Assembly: GCA_049324215.1 (NCBI GenBank)
Contig: JBMOLC010000038.1
Coordinates: forward strand, 1-31,960
Direction of reading: 5' to 3'
Source: JBMOLC01 sp049324215
Lineage (GTDB): Bacteria; Patescibacteriota; Microgenomatia; UBA8517
DNA: 31,960 nucleotides
Part shown: positions 8,130 through 15,454 of the stretch, in pieces
Layout of the letters: every line of letters starts with the position of its first letter
Position numbering within the stretch: the first letter of the stretch is position 1
Notes under the pieces: model-generated
The model's input: only the letters and a program-made list of their open reading frames with translations
Told to the model about the DNA's origin: nothing
Database searches by the model: none
Program-made: the position numbers and the translations under genes

Positions 8130-8135
8130 ATTATA
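8130..8135 (-). promoter_or_regulatory. -10 box of the ATPase gene (leaderless)
   Basis: Consensus TATAAT on the minus strand ends seven bases before the ATG at 8122. The box overlaps the upstream in-frame ATG, which argues that the upstream codon is not the start. Confidence 0.65.
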
Positions 8136-8162
8136 TAAAAGAATGAAGGAAAATGTAGTGCT

Positions 8163-8207
8163 GCCCTCTTGGGTTTATCGGTTGTCCCGACAGGGACCCA
8201 AGAGGGC
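8163..8207. terminator. Perfect 12-bp stem-loop between methyltransferase and ATPase genes
   Basis: GCCCTCTTGGGT (8163-8174) and ACCCAAGAGGGC (8196-8207) form a 12-bp stem with a 21-nt loop, just after the methyltransferase stop. No T run follows, as with the stem-loops behind the other two GC-rich genes. Confidence 0.6.
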
Positions 8208-8233
8208 GATTGAGTTGTGTCTTGACGGGGAGC

Positions 8234-9556
8234 TTATTGCCGGCGCGACGGTGGGTAGTCAATCATCCTTTTCTGCAAAAGCTCGGCTATGGTGAGGATT
8301 TGCAGCCGTGGATGTTTACCCCAGGGCGAGCTGTAGAATCCCGCCGTTGCCGCCTCCGAGCGCATGGCCTTTGTGGGATCCTGGAGAGTGATTAAGACGC
8401 CGATTTCTACTTTCTCGCGCTCCACCACACCCCGAAGATCCCGCACATCTTTGACCGAGACACCTCCAGACTTTACCGAGAGGATGATTTGCTTAGTTCT
8501 CGCCTTCTCGGGTTCGTCATGGAAAAAGAGGCGGCCGTCGATGCCCCGGTCGGCGCCTTTCTTCGGATCAGACGGTCGGGCCCCGACCAACCCCAAAGCC
8601 CACATTTGGAATTGGAAGGGTTCTTTGGCCAACTCCCTGGCTCCCGGGAGATCCGTAGGTTCACCCATGACCTGGTACTGACTGGTGACGCCAACCCCGA
8701 ACTCACTCTGGAGTCTAAACTTGATCAGGTTGGTAGCCAGATGGGTGATGTCGATGCCAACCCAGCGACGGTTAAGCCGGTGGGCCACCGCAATGGTCGT
8801 GCCGCAACCACAGAAGGGATCAAGCACCGTGTCACCTTCTCGACTACTCGATTGGACGATACGCTCCAAAAGCGCCTCTGGCTTTTGGGTCGGGTAGCCC
8901 AAGCGTTCCCTCGCCATATTGTTAATGGTCGGGATGTCCCAGTAGTCGGGCGCTTTCTTGAGTTGTCCCTTCATCATCTGAGACTTTGCCGGCACAAGGA
9001 TTGGCTTGAAGGAGTGCTTGTCCGGAACCTTGCTGTACCAGAGGATATCGTCGTGCTTGCGCGGCCAGTAGCGCCGGGAGCTCCCGCCCAAGCCGTAGCA
9101 CCAGACGATGTTGTTGAGGAAGTTCTTCGGCCCAAACACCGCATCCATCAACAGCCTGAGGTAGGGGCTGGCGGTTGAGTCGCAGTGCAAGTAGATTGAA
9201 CCTGTGGGCCTAAGAACCCGCCGCAACTCCACCAATCGCGGTGCCATCATGGAAAGGTAGGCCAACATGTTGCAGTCGCCGAGCATTTGTCGAAATGCTT
9301 GCATCGTTGTTGAGACTTGGCCACCGCTCTCGACTATTTCTTGGTAGGCGGTCACCGCTGCCGTGTCCCATTGCCAAGAGTCCTCGAAGACTCTGATTTG
9401 GGCCGGAGAGCGGGACCCGTTCTGCTCCACGAAGAGAATGTTGTAGCGCTTTTTCTTATTCCAGGGCGGGTCTAGGTATATAAGGTCGACTGACTCGTTG
9501 GCCACATGACGTCGGAGAACCTCCAAGTTATCACCGAAATAGAGCAGGTTGGCCAT
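8234..9556 (-). CDS. DNA methyltransferase fused to a restriction-endonuclease-like domain
   Basis: The N-terminal 300 residues are an amino-methyltransferase that modifies A or C in DNA: the catalytic motif DPPW is at residues 29-32 and the SAM-binding motif LDPFCGCGTT near residue 243, so motif IV precedes motif I (beta-class order). The last 130 residues (GIDGRLFF, then IILSVKSGG) have the Asp...xVK pattern of a PD-(D/E)xK/Mrr-like nuclease. This would be a one-polypeptide restriction-modification enzyme; no separate specificity subunit is nearby. GC-rich, with AAAGGAGGAAG just before the ATG and a 3' stem-loop, it matches the two secreted genes in style and may have been acquired with them. 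Nuclease activity and recognition site are not known. Confidence 0.85.
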   Translation of the reverse strand: MANLLYFGDNLEVLRRHVANESVDLIYLDPPWNKKKRYNILFVEQNGSRSPAQIRVFEDSWQWDTAAVTAYQEIVESGGQVSTTMQAFRQMLGDCNMLAYLSMMAPRLVELRRVLRPTGSIYLHCDSTASPYLRLLMDAVFGPKNFLNNIVWCYGLGGSSRRYWPRKHDDILWYSKVPDKHSFKPILVPAKSQMMKGQLKKAPDYWDIPTINNMARERLGYPTQKPEALLERIVQSSSREGDTVLDPFCGCGTTIAVAHRLNRRWVGIDITHLATNLIKFRLQSEFGVGVTSQYQVMGEPTDLPGARELAKEPFQFQMWALGLVGARPSDPKKGADRGIDGRLFFHDEPEKARTKQIILSVKSGGVSVKDVRDLRGVVEREKVEIGVLITLQDPTKAMRSEAATAGFYSSPWGKHPRLQILTIAELLQKRMIDYPPSRRQ

Positions 9557-9640
9557 TTCTTCCTCCTTTGGGAATTAGGCCATTTCTCATCCCCGCAAGA
9601 TGTGAATGTGCCTTCGGATTGCTTCCGAAATTGCAGGCCG

Positions 9641-9670
9641 ATATTATCACTGGGGTTGGGAAAAATCAAA
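9641..9670 (-). promoter_or_regulatory. Promoter of the methyltransferase gene
   Basis: TTTGAT (9665-9670), an 18-nt spacer and an extended -10 TGA-TAATAT (9641-9649) on the minus strand. It gives a leader of about 75 nt with a TTCGGA/TCCGAA hairpin and a strong Shine-Dalgarno. Confidence 0.55.
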
Positions 9671-9698
9671 GTATATGGAGGGGAAAGGGTATCTTTAG

Positions 9699-9770
9699 TG
9701 GGCACGGATAGAGTTGAACTATCTACTTCTTACTTATCAGGTAAGCGTTCTACCGGTGAACTACGTGCCC
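9699..9770 (-). tRNA. tRNA-Ile (GAU)
   Basis: A full 72-nt cloverleaf on the minus strand: acceptor GGGCACG/CGTGCCC, D stem GTTC/GAAC, anticodon stem CTTAC/GTAAG with loop CTGATAA (anticodon GAT), discriminator A. tRNA-Ile(GAU) is one of the two usual 16S-23S spacer tRNAs; here it faces away from the 23S and lies upstream of its promoter. Confidence 0.95.
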
Positions 9771-9893
9771 CCGTATGCAAGTTTTCGATATGTCAAATTT
9801 CATTTGTCATCAGGAAAGCGCTCTTCGCCGGAGGCGCCCGCAATGTCACTAATTTACCATAAATAGGTTTAAAAGACAAAGAAAAAAGTACTC

Positions 9894-9923
9894 TTGACTT
9901 CTTATAAGTCTAACCTATATAAT
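9894..9923 (+). promoter_or_regulatory. Strong promoter of the tRNA-Ala-23S-5S unit
   Basis: TTGACT (9894-9899), an 18-nt spacer and a perfect TATAAT (9918-9923). The 16S lies 7 kb upstream behind a terminator, so this promoter must drive the 23S unit on its own. Confidence 0.85.
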
Positions 9924-9949
9924 TGGCCTTACCTCGTAAAACGAGGGTT

Positions 9950-10024
9950 ATGCCTTTTGAAGCCAACTTAATGAGAAGCGTAAAAATTAACCAAGAACCA
10001 AAACGCAGATCCCTGCGTGGGTAA
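9950..10024 (+). CDS. Possible 24-codon leader peptide in the 23S leader
   Basis: An ATG about 20 bases after the predicted transcription start opens a 24-codon frame that is basic at its end (KINQEPKRRSLRG) and stops just before the boxA-like and terminator elements. The position suits a leader peptide for attenuation, but there is no Shine-Dalgarno and the frame lies across the leader hairpins. It may be chance. Confidence 0.2.
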   Translation: MPFEANLMRSVKINQEPKRRSLRG

Positions 10025-10040
10025 TTTTTCAGAGCGCTTT

Positions 10041-10052
10041 TGCTTTTTGAAC
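10041..10052 (+). promoter_or_regulatory. boxA-like antitermination element
   Basis: TGCTTTTTGAAC matches 10 of 12 positions of the bacterial rRNA boxA core TGCTCTTTAACA. It overlaps the 5' arm of the terminator hairpin, which is where an antitermination signal would be needed to let polymerase reach the tRNA and 23S. Confidence 0.45.
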
Positions 10053-10074
10053 CGGCTTCAAAAGCCGGTTTTTT
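10050..10074 (+). terminator. Intrinsic-terminator hairpin upstream of tRNA-Ala and 23S
   Basis: AACCGGCTT (10050-10058) and AAGCCGGTT (10062-10070) form a 9-bp stem with a 3-nt loop and a T run to 10074. A strong terminator inside the rRNA leader implies either attenuation, antitermination, or a separate upstream RNA. Confidence 0.7.
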
Positions 10075-10090
10075 GTTTGCACATTAAGGT

Positions 10091-10163
10091 GGGCCCGAAG
10101 TTTAGCTGGTTGAACACCTCATTTGCAATGAGGAGGGAGGCGGTTCGATCCCGCCCGGGTCCA
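10091..10163 (+). tRNA. tRNA-Ala (UGC)
   Basis: A 73-nt cloverleaf: acceptor GGGCCCG/CGGGTCC, anticodon stem CCTCA/TGAGG with loop TTTGCAA (anticodon TGC), T stem GGCGG/CCGCC. It is the usual spacer tRNA and keeps its place just before the 23S. Confidence 0.95.
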
Positions 10164-10372
10164 CAAAAAAAGAATTGATTTGTACTTTGACAACTGAAGA
10201 GAAAAGTCGCAAGCCCCGCACACCAAAGATTTTGGTGTCGGGGCAAGTTTTTACATACGCGGAAAGTGAATGCCTTGCTTCCTACCTCCGAAGAAGGACG
10301 TACATGGCGACGATACTCAACGGGGAGCTGCCACGAAGCTTTGATCCGTTGGTGTCCGAATGGGGAAACCCA

Positions 10373-10389
10373 CCCCGATTTAATCGGGG
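10373..10389. repeat. Palindromic hairpin, exact copy 3 (23S)
   Basis: CCCCGATTTAATCGGGG follows directly after the conserved GGGGAAACCCA block in 23S domain I, replacing the tip of a variable helix. Confidence 0.85.
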
Positions 10390-10491
10390 TACCCAAATCC
10401 CAACGCTTCGACGTAAGTTGAAACGGAAGGTTTGGGAGGGAACCGCCCGAACTGAAACATCTCAGTAGGGCGAGGAAGAGAAATCAACGAG

Positions 10492-10508
10492 CCCCGATTT
10501 AATCGGGG
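10492..10508. repeat. Palindromic hairpin, exact copy 4 (23S)
   Basis: CCCCGATTTAATCGGGG lies between the conserved GAAATCAACGAG and AGTAGCGGCGAGCGAA blocks of 23S domain I. Confidence 0.85.
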
Positions 10509-10876
10509 GAGATTGCGTCAGTAGCGGCGAGCGAAAGCGTAAAAAGCCTAAATCGTCCCTTTCCCGCGCAAGCGGGATTTGGACGAAGTTGCGGGACTCC
10601 GCTGTGGGAGTTTTACGGATATCAGAACTGCTTGGAATAGCAGGCCAAAGAGAGTGAAAGCCTCGTAAGTTAAATCCGGCAAAACCCCTAGGAGTATCCC
10701 AAGTACCATGGGGCACGTACCCTGTGGGAATCTGGGGGAACCATCCTCCAAGGCTAAATAAGGTAGGAGAGCGATAGTGAACCAGTACCGTGAGGGAAAG
10801 GCGAAAAGAAGGGTGAGACACCCAGTGAAATAGAACCTGAAACTTTCTGCGGACAAACCGAGAGAGCCCCTCGCCA

Positions 10877-11164
10877 TTTTTGTTTAGGGCTATGCTAAAG
10901 TTGGGGTATGTATTATGTATATCTTCTGAAGTCTAAGTCGAAAGAAACGACATACGCTGGATATACCAATGATCTCCAGAAACGATTTGCACAGCACAAT
11001 AATGGTGAGAATATTTCGACCAGGAAAGATAGGCCGTGGATTCTTGTTTATTACGAAGCTTATAAGTCTAAAAAGGATGCTACCTTGAGAGAGAAAAGAT
11101 TGAAGCATCATGCGAGAGGACTAATCGAGCTTAAAAAGAGAATTCGAATGAGTCTAGACGAAAA
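10877..11164 (+). mobile_element. GIY-YIG gene insertion in the tip of 23S helix 25
   Basis: CCCCTCGCCA (10867-10876) and TGGTGAGGGG (11165-11174) pair over 10 bp and close a helix at the place of E. coli helix 25, between the CCTGAAAC and GAACCGG(C) blocks. The 288 bases between them are almost entirely a GIY-YIG coding frame. There is no room for a group I core, so this is an insertion in a helix tip that is either kept, fragmented or cut out of the rRNA. Confidence 0.75.
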
Positions 11165-11177
11165 TGGTGAGGGGTGA
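10908..11177 (+). CDS. Small GIY-YIG nuclease encoded inside 23S rRNA
   Basis: The 89-aa protein is a minimal GIY-YIG domain of the UvrC-N/YhbQ type: YYVYLLKS and YAGYT give the two Tyr motifs at the start, then KRFAQHNNG (Arg), RPWILVYYEAY, and the final LREKRLKHH with the metal-binding Glu. Such single-domain proteins are common in CPR and Bacteroidetes genomes and normally lie outside rRNA. An extended -10 (TGC-TAAAGT, 10893-10901) ends six bases before the ATG, so it may be transcribed by itself as a leaderless mRNA. The last codons (NGEG, stop) form the 3' arm of the 23S helix, so protein end and rRNA stem share bases. Role, whether homing or repair, is not known. Confidence 0.85.
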   Translation: MYYVYLLKSKSKETTYAGYTNDLQKRFAQHNNGENISTRKDRPWILVYYEAYKSKKDATLREKRLKHHARGLIELKKRIRMSLDENGEG

Positions 11178-11664
11178 TCTCGTGCCTATTGAAGAATGAA
11201 CCGGCGAGTTGCCGTCCACATCTAGTCTAAGAACCGTAAGGTTTGCAGGCGAAGGGAAACCAAGTCTTAAAAGGCGAAGAGGTGTGTGTGGCAGACCCGA
11301 AACCAGGCGAGCTAACCGCGAGCAGGGCGAACCCCGATGAAAATCGGGGGGAGGCCCGAACCCGTTGTCGTTGCAATGACATGGGATGACTTACGGTTAG
11401 AGGCAAAATACCAACCGAGCCTGGAGATAGCTGGTTCTCCCCGAAAGGTCTATAGGGACCGTGCCCCGTATCAATATTGTTGGGGTAGAGCACCGAATGG
11501 GATAGAGAGGGCAACCAATTTATCTCAATCGAACTCCGAATACAGCAATTATCTAACGGGGTAGACAGTCACATCGGGCTAAGCTGATGTGGCGAGAGGG
11601 AAACATCCCAGACTTTCGGCTAAGGCCTCTAAATCTACTTTCAGTTTAAAAGGAAGTTCTCTTC

Positions 11665-11718
<54 letters not shown>

Positions 11719-12574
11719 CAGCTCACTGGTCGACGGGAGGGGGCGCCTAAAATTCAGCGAGGATTAAAAGTAGTGCCGAAGCCAAAGATTTTACCGCAAG
11801 GTATTTTGGTAGGGGAGCGTCCCTCACCTGGTGAAGTCGAGCCGTAAGGCTCGGTGGAAGGTGAGGGAGTGAGAATGCCGGTATGAGTAGCGCACAACTC
11901 GGATGAGAATTCCGAGCACCGAAAGCCCGAGGATTCCGTCGCTAGGTTCGTCCACGACGGGTTAATCGGTACCTAAGGCGAGGCCAAATTGGCGTAGTCG
12001 AAGGACAACTAGTCAAGATTCTAGTATTTATCCTGATTCGCTTTTAACTGGGGGATGACCTAAATGGAGAGTTGGAGCCAGTTCGTGAAGTCTGGTGCAA
12101 GCTGCAAAATAGTGTTAGCTGGAAAAACCGCTTTCACGATTAATTGAGCAGTTATGCAAAGTCCTGCGGAAGCGGGGCAATTCCGACGCCTTCATTTAGC
12201 CAGAAAAGTCTCGCAGTGAGAATCAGAATAAGCCGTACCACAAACCGACACAGGTGGGCTGGGGGAGTACCCTAAGGTGAGCGAGAGAAGGATCCTCAAG
12301 GAATTCGGCAAAAAACCTACCCGTAACTTTGGGAGATGGGTTCCCCTTACCAAGCAATTGGTGAGGGGCGAAGCTAAAGATTGCTAGTCGACTGTTTATC
12401 AAAAACACAGGTCCCTGCGAAGCCGAAAGGCACGGTATAGGGGCTGACGCCTGTCCACTAACGGTAAGTTAAGCGGATGGGTGATCGCTGCAAAGTGATT
12501 GCTCTGAAGTTAAGCTCCGTTCAACGACGGCTTTAACTATAAGAGTCCAAAGGTAGCGAAGTTCCTTGTCGGGT

Positions 12575-13216
12575 AAGCGGAGGAGCAAGCCCGACTAAAA
12601 CTGGCTCATATCGGTGGAGCCTCTTGACTTCGGATTTTATTTGGGTCAAGATGGTGATACCGAGGGAAGTCTTGAATGACCCCGTAACGACTCAAGAGCA
12701 CGTAACTCTTGGAGGCATCAATTTATGCCTAAAACGCCAGTACCGCAAGATGTCTGTTGGTACCTTTCAGGTTACGCTGATGGGGAAGGCAGCTTTTGTG
12801 TAAGCTTCTCTCCGAGAAGCAAGTTGCGAACGAGATTAGAAGTAAGACCTAGCTTTTCTGTAAGCCAAAATGGTGACAGGTCTCAAGTCTTGAGAATTTT
12901 TCGAAAGACCTTAGACTGCGGTTTCATCAGGCCAGATAGAAGCGATAAAACATATAAGTATGAAGTTAGAAGTCTAAACGACTTGGTAAGTAAAGTGATT
13001 CCTTTCTTTCGGAATTATCAACTTAAGTCGTCAAAGAGAAAAGACTTTGAACTTTTTGCTAAAGTTTGTTTGCTCGTTAAAAAGAGCGAGCATAAAAACA
13101 AGTACGGTCTTACGAAGATTATCGAGTTGGCAACCCAAATGAATGTTTCCGGTAAGAGAAGATATTCTACGCAAGAATTACTAAATATTTTGCGGTAAAG
13201 GTATAGTCTACAAACG
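12575..13216 (+). mobile_element. Group I intron in 23S at E. coli position about 1951
   Basis: The exon GTCGGGT (12568-12574) pairs with the internal guide GCCCGAC (12589-12595), giving P1 with the U.G pair at the splice site; the intron ends in G at 13216. Joining gives GTCGGGT-AAGTTCCGAC, the exact conserved 23S sequence. P8 is CAAGAG/CTCTTG (about 12693-12711), and the 3' core has the typical GGTATAGTC P7 strand at 13200-13208. Length 642 nt, with a LAGLIDADG gene placed in the P8 region. Position 1951 is a known group I site (for example in Coxiella). Confidence 0.88.
12725..13198 (+). CDS. LAGLIDADG homing endonuclease of the position-1951 intron
   Basis: A 157-aa protein with a single LAGLIDADG motif (YLSGYADGEGSF, residues of about 15-26), so it should act as a homodimer that cuts the intronless 23S gene and spreads the intron. 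The C-terminal half (VIPFFRNYQL, then ELATQMN) is clearly related to the endonuclease in the position-2604 intron, which has the same length. GGAGG at 12711-12715 is a proper Shine-Dalgarno, nine bases from the ATG. The gene ends five codons' length before the P7 3' strand, so it is fully inside the intron. Full-length and apparently intact. Confidence 0.92.
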   Translation: MPKTPVPQDVCWYLSGYADGEGSFCVSFSPRSKLRTRLEVRPSFSVSQNGDRSQVLRIFRKTLDCGFIRPDRSDKTYKYEVRSLNDLVSKVIPFFRNYQLKSSKRKDFELFAKVCLLVKKSEHKNKYGLTKIIELATQMNVSGKRRYSTQELLNILR

Positions 13217-13314
13217 AAGTTCCGACGCGCACGAATGGCGTCACGAGCTAGCAACTGTCTTGAGGATTCACTCGGCGAAATTGCGGTGGCTGTGAAGACG
13301 CGGCCTAGTTCCAC

Positions 13315-13345
<31 letters not shown>

Positions 13346-13393
13346 CAGGTAGGCTGTGCTTTCATATTTTTTGATTGTCAAGCGTAGGAGGGA

Positions 13394-13410
13394 CCCCGAT
13401 TTAATCGGGG
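13394..13410. repeat. Palindromic hairpin, exact copy 5 (23S)
   Basis: CCCCGATTTAATCGGGG caps a variable helix in 23S domain V, after the conserved TTTACTGCAGGTAGGCTGTG block. Confidence 0.85.
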
Positions 13411-13753
13411 GACAATGTGACACCTCTCGTCGAAAAATGTGAGGCTAACCCAGGAACTCTGAAAACGAGTTTGGGGAACCAGCTTGTCGGGCAGTTTTAC
13501 TGGGGCGGTACCCTGCTAAAGAGTAACGCAGGGACACAAAGGTTGGCTTACCACGGATGGAAATCGTGGGGAAAGCGTAAAGGTTTAAGCCAGCTTGACT
13601 GCAAGGCCGAGGGGCCGAGCAGGTACGAAAGTAGGTCTTAGTGATCCCCCGACGCACTATGGGTGTGGTCGGGGCTTAATCGATAAAAGCTACCCCGGGG
13701 ATAACAGAGTAGTCGCGCCCGAGAGTCCATATCGACGGCGCGGTTCGCTACCT

Positions 13754-14053
13754 CAACATTGACATCGGGGTCCTCTGATGGTGACATCGGAGTGCTGTTT
13801 TCCAAATCCCACCAGTGATTTGGAAGAAATTCGACTCATAACGGTGAAACCCTAACTATTTAAGTTAGAGGGTAACACCGTGGGAAGTTTACGGATGTTT
13901 ACAACAATGAATTTTATTCCGTATAACCCCGTATCGACTTATCTTTATTAGATGGATATGAACTTTTTAGGTTCATATAACACGTCGACGTCTATCTTGT
14001 TGTGATAGACGAAGGTATAGTCAGGCTACTACGAAGAGTAGTAGGTTTAATTG
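13754..14053 (+). mobile_element. ORF-less group I intron in 23S at E. coli position about 2500
   Basis: The exon ends at ...GCTACCT (13753) and resumes at CGATGTCGGCTC (14054), which joins to the conserved peptidyl-transferase loop sequence CGATGTCGG. ACCT(C) pairs with (G)GGGT around 13769-13773 as P1 with a U.G pair. The 3' core GGTATAGTC (about 14013-14021) and a P9 hairpin CTACTAC/GTAGTAG follow, and the last base is G. It is 300 nt with no open frame, so it is probably a degenerate or trans-mobilised element that still has a complete core. Confidence 0.8.
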
Positions 14054-14120
14054 CGATGTCGGCTCACCGTATCCTCCCGCTGAAGAAGGTGGGAAGGGTT
14101 AGTCTGTTCGCCTATTAAAA

Positions 14121-14157
<37 letters not shown>

Positions 14158-14961
14158 AAGACTATAGGACATATGTAGTTTCATCTGAGCTGTCTTCCTA
14201 TAAGCGTTATTGAACCTTCTATTTGAACGATAGAGAAGAGGTCTGTTATAAATTATAGGTTTTGATTCGTCCAATCAAAAATAAATCTGGCTGTATGCTG
14301 GAAAATCTCGTTAAATGTTAGTATACTAGTATATGAATTATTTACTAGTGAAAATTACTAACCTGAGACAATCAGCAGGAAAGGCTAGTTTGTATGTCGC
14401 TGAAAGTCAGTGATGATTATCTGATCGGCTTTGTGGAGGGAGAGGGGATGTTCTATGTTGGAATAGTTCCTTCTCGAGGCACAAGTAGGAACAAGAGCGG
14501 ATGGCAAGTGATTTACTTTTTTAAAGTGTCACAAAATCCAACCGGCAGGTTAATACTTGAGCAACTCAAAGCAAGGCTTGGCTGTGGCTACATAAAAGAA
14601 AACAGCAAGACTGACTTTTCGGATAAATCTCTCGCCTATGTGGTGAGGGATTTTGAGAGTATTAAAGAAAAGGTAATTCCTTTTTTCCGAGATAGATTAA
14701 TTATTAAGAGAGACTCTTTCGAGAAATTCGAAAGAATAATCAGTCTGGTTTCGCAAAAAGAACATTTAACCTATCAAGGAATGAAGAAAATTCTTGATTT
14801 GGCCTATTCGATGAATACTCAAAAAAGAAGGGTTTCTAAACAAGAAATTCTTAAGACATATAACTAGAATCCTCACAGACTATATGCCAGAGTACATTCA
14901 GTTTACATGAATGTACAAGATATAGTCGGACCCCGGTAGTGATATCGGGCTAACAATAATG
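14158..14961 (+). mobile_element. Group I intron in 23S at E. coli position about 2604
   Basis: The exon GACAGT (14152-14157) pairs with the guide GCTGTC (14190-14195) to give a P1 with the terminal U.G; the intron ends in G at 14961 and joining gives GAGACAGT-TCGG, the conserved sequence. The 3' core contains GATATAGTC near 14918. It is 804 nt with a LAGLIDADG gene. The site is 11 bases from the well-known position-2593 introns, between the bases aligned to 2604 and 2605; numbering is from memory and may be off by one. Confidence 0.85.
14394..14867 (+). CDS. LAGLIDADG homing endonuclease of the position-2604 intron
   Basis: A 157-aa single-motif LAGLIDADG enzyme (YLIGFVEGEGMF at residues of about 9-20; the second Glu is the metal-binding acid), expected to work as a homodimer. 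Its C-terminal part (VIPFFRDRLI, then LDLAYSMNTQKRR) parallels the position-1951 enzyme, so the two are paralogues that moved to different 23S sites. It lies between the 5' core and the P7 3' strand of its intron. The start has only a weak GGAAAGG upstream. Intact reading frame. Confidence 0.92.
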   Translation: MSLKVSDDYLIGFVEGEGMFYVGIVPSRGTSRNKSGWQVIYFFKVSQNPTGRLILEQLKARLGCGYIKENSKTDFSDKSLAYVVRDFESIKEKVIPFFRDRLIIKRDSFEKFERIISLVSQKEHLTYQGMKKILDLAYSMNTQKRRVSKQEILKTYN

Positions 14962-15092
14962 TCGGACTCTATCCGGTGGAACCGTTTGAGTTTTGAGGGG
15001 AGCTCTCCTCAGTACGAGAGGACCAGGAGGGAGGAATCCCTAGTGTGCCGGTTGTCGCGTCAGCGGCAACGCCGGGTAGCTACATTCCTAAG

Positions 15093-15125
<33 letters not shown>

Positions 15126-15296
15126 CACCCCAAGATTAGAACTCGTTATTAGACCCCCGAAAGAAGATCGGGTTAATCGGCTGGCGGTGGAAGAGCGGCA
15201 ACGCTTTAAGCCTACCAGTGCGAATCGGTCGATAAACTTGTGAACTTTTCTCTTCAGTTGTGAGAGTACAAAAGAACTTTTACTTTTCAGGGTATC

Positions 15297-15416
15297 GGTC
15301 TGGTGACAAGAGCATCCTGGAACCACCCGTTCCCATTCCGAACACGGAAGTGAAACGGGATAGCGGGGACGATAGTCAGCCGGCAACGGCTTGCGAAAAT
15401 ACCTCGTCGCCAGGCC
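15297..15416 (+). rRNA. 5S ribosomal RNA
   Basis: GGTCTGGTGAC (15297-15307) and GTCGCCAGGCC (15406-15416) form the terminal helix, and the conserved core CCCGTTCCCATTCCGAACACGG and GAAGTGAAACG lies between. The 120-nt length is standard. It follows the 23S by about 40 nt, so it belongs to the same transcript. Confidence 0.95.
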
Positions 15417-15454
15417 AATGCTCTGAAAAAATTTAGAAAGGTAGGAACCAATGC

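Larger units (their letters stand above)
9930..10078 (+). ncRNA. Structured leader of the 23S unit (possible attenuator or small RNA)
   Basis: The first 150 transcribed bases fold strongly: CCTCGT-AAA-ACGAGG (9932-9946), then a long arm in which AAAAATTAACC (from about 9979) pairs with GGGTAATTTTT (10019-10029) around ACGCAG-ATCC-CTGCGT, then a terminator-shaped hairpin. The RNA ends in T residues before tRNA-Ala. It could be a separate small RNA or a leader that polymerase must read through. I do not recognise a known family. Confidence 0.5.

Noticed and set aside
9950..10024. Short frame in the 23S leader as a translation factor IF3 fragment
   Set aside because: KINQEP faintly recalls the IF3 start, but nothing after it agrees and the frame ends after 24 codons; kept only as a low-confidence leader peptide.
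10877..11164. GIY-YIG insertion as a group I intron
   Set aside because: Nearly all of the insert is coding; no guide sequence, P7 strand (no TATAGTC-like core) or space for a catalytic core is present.
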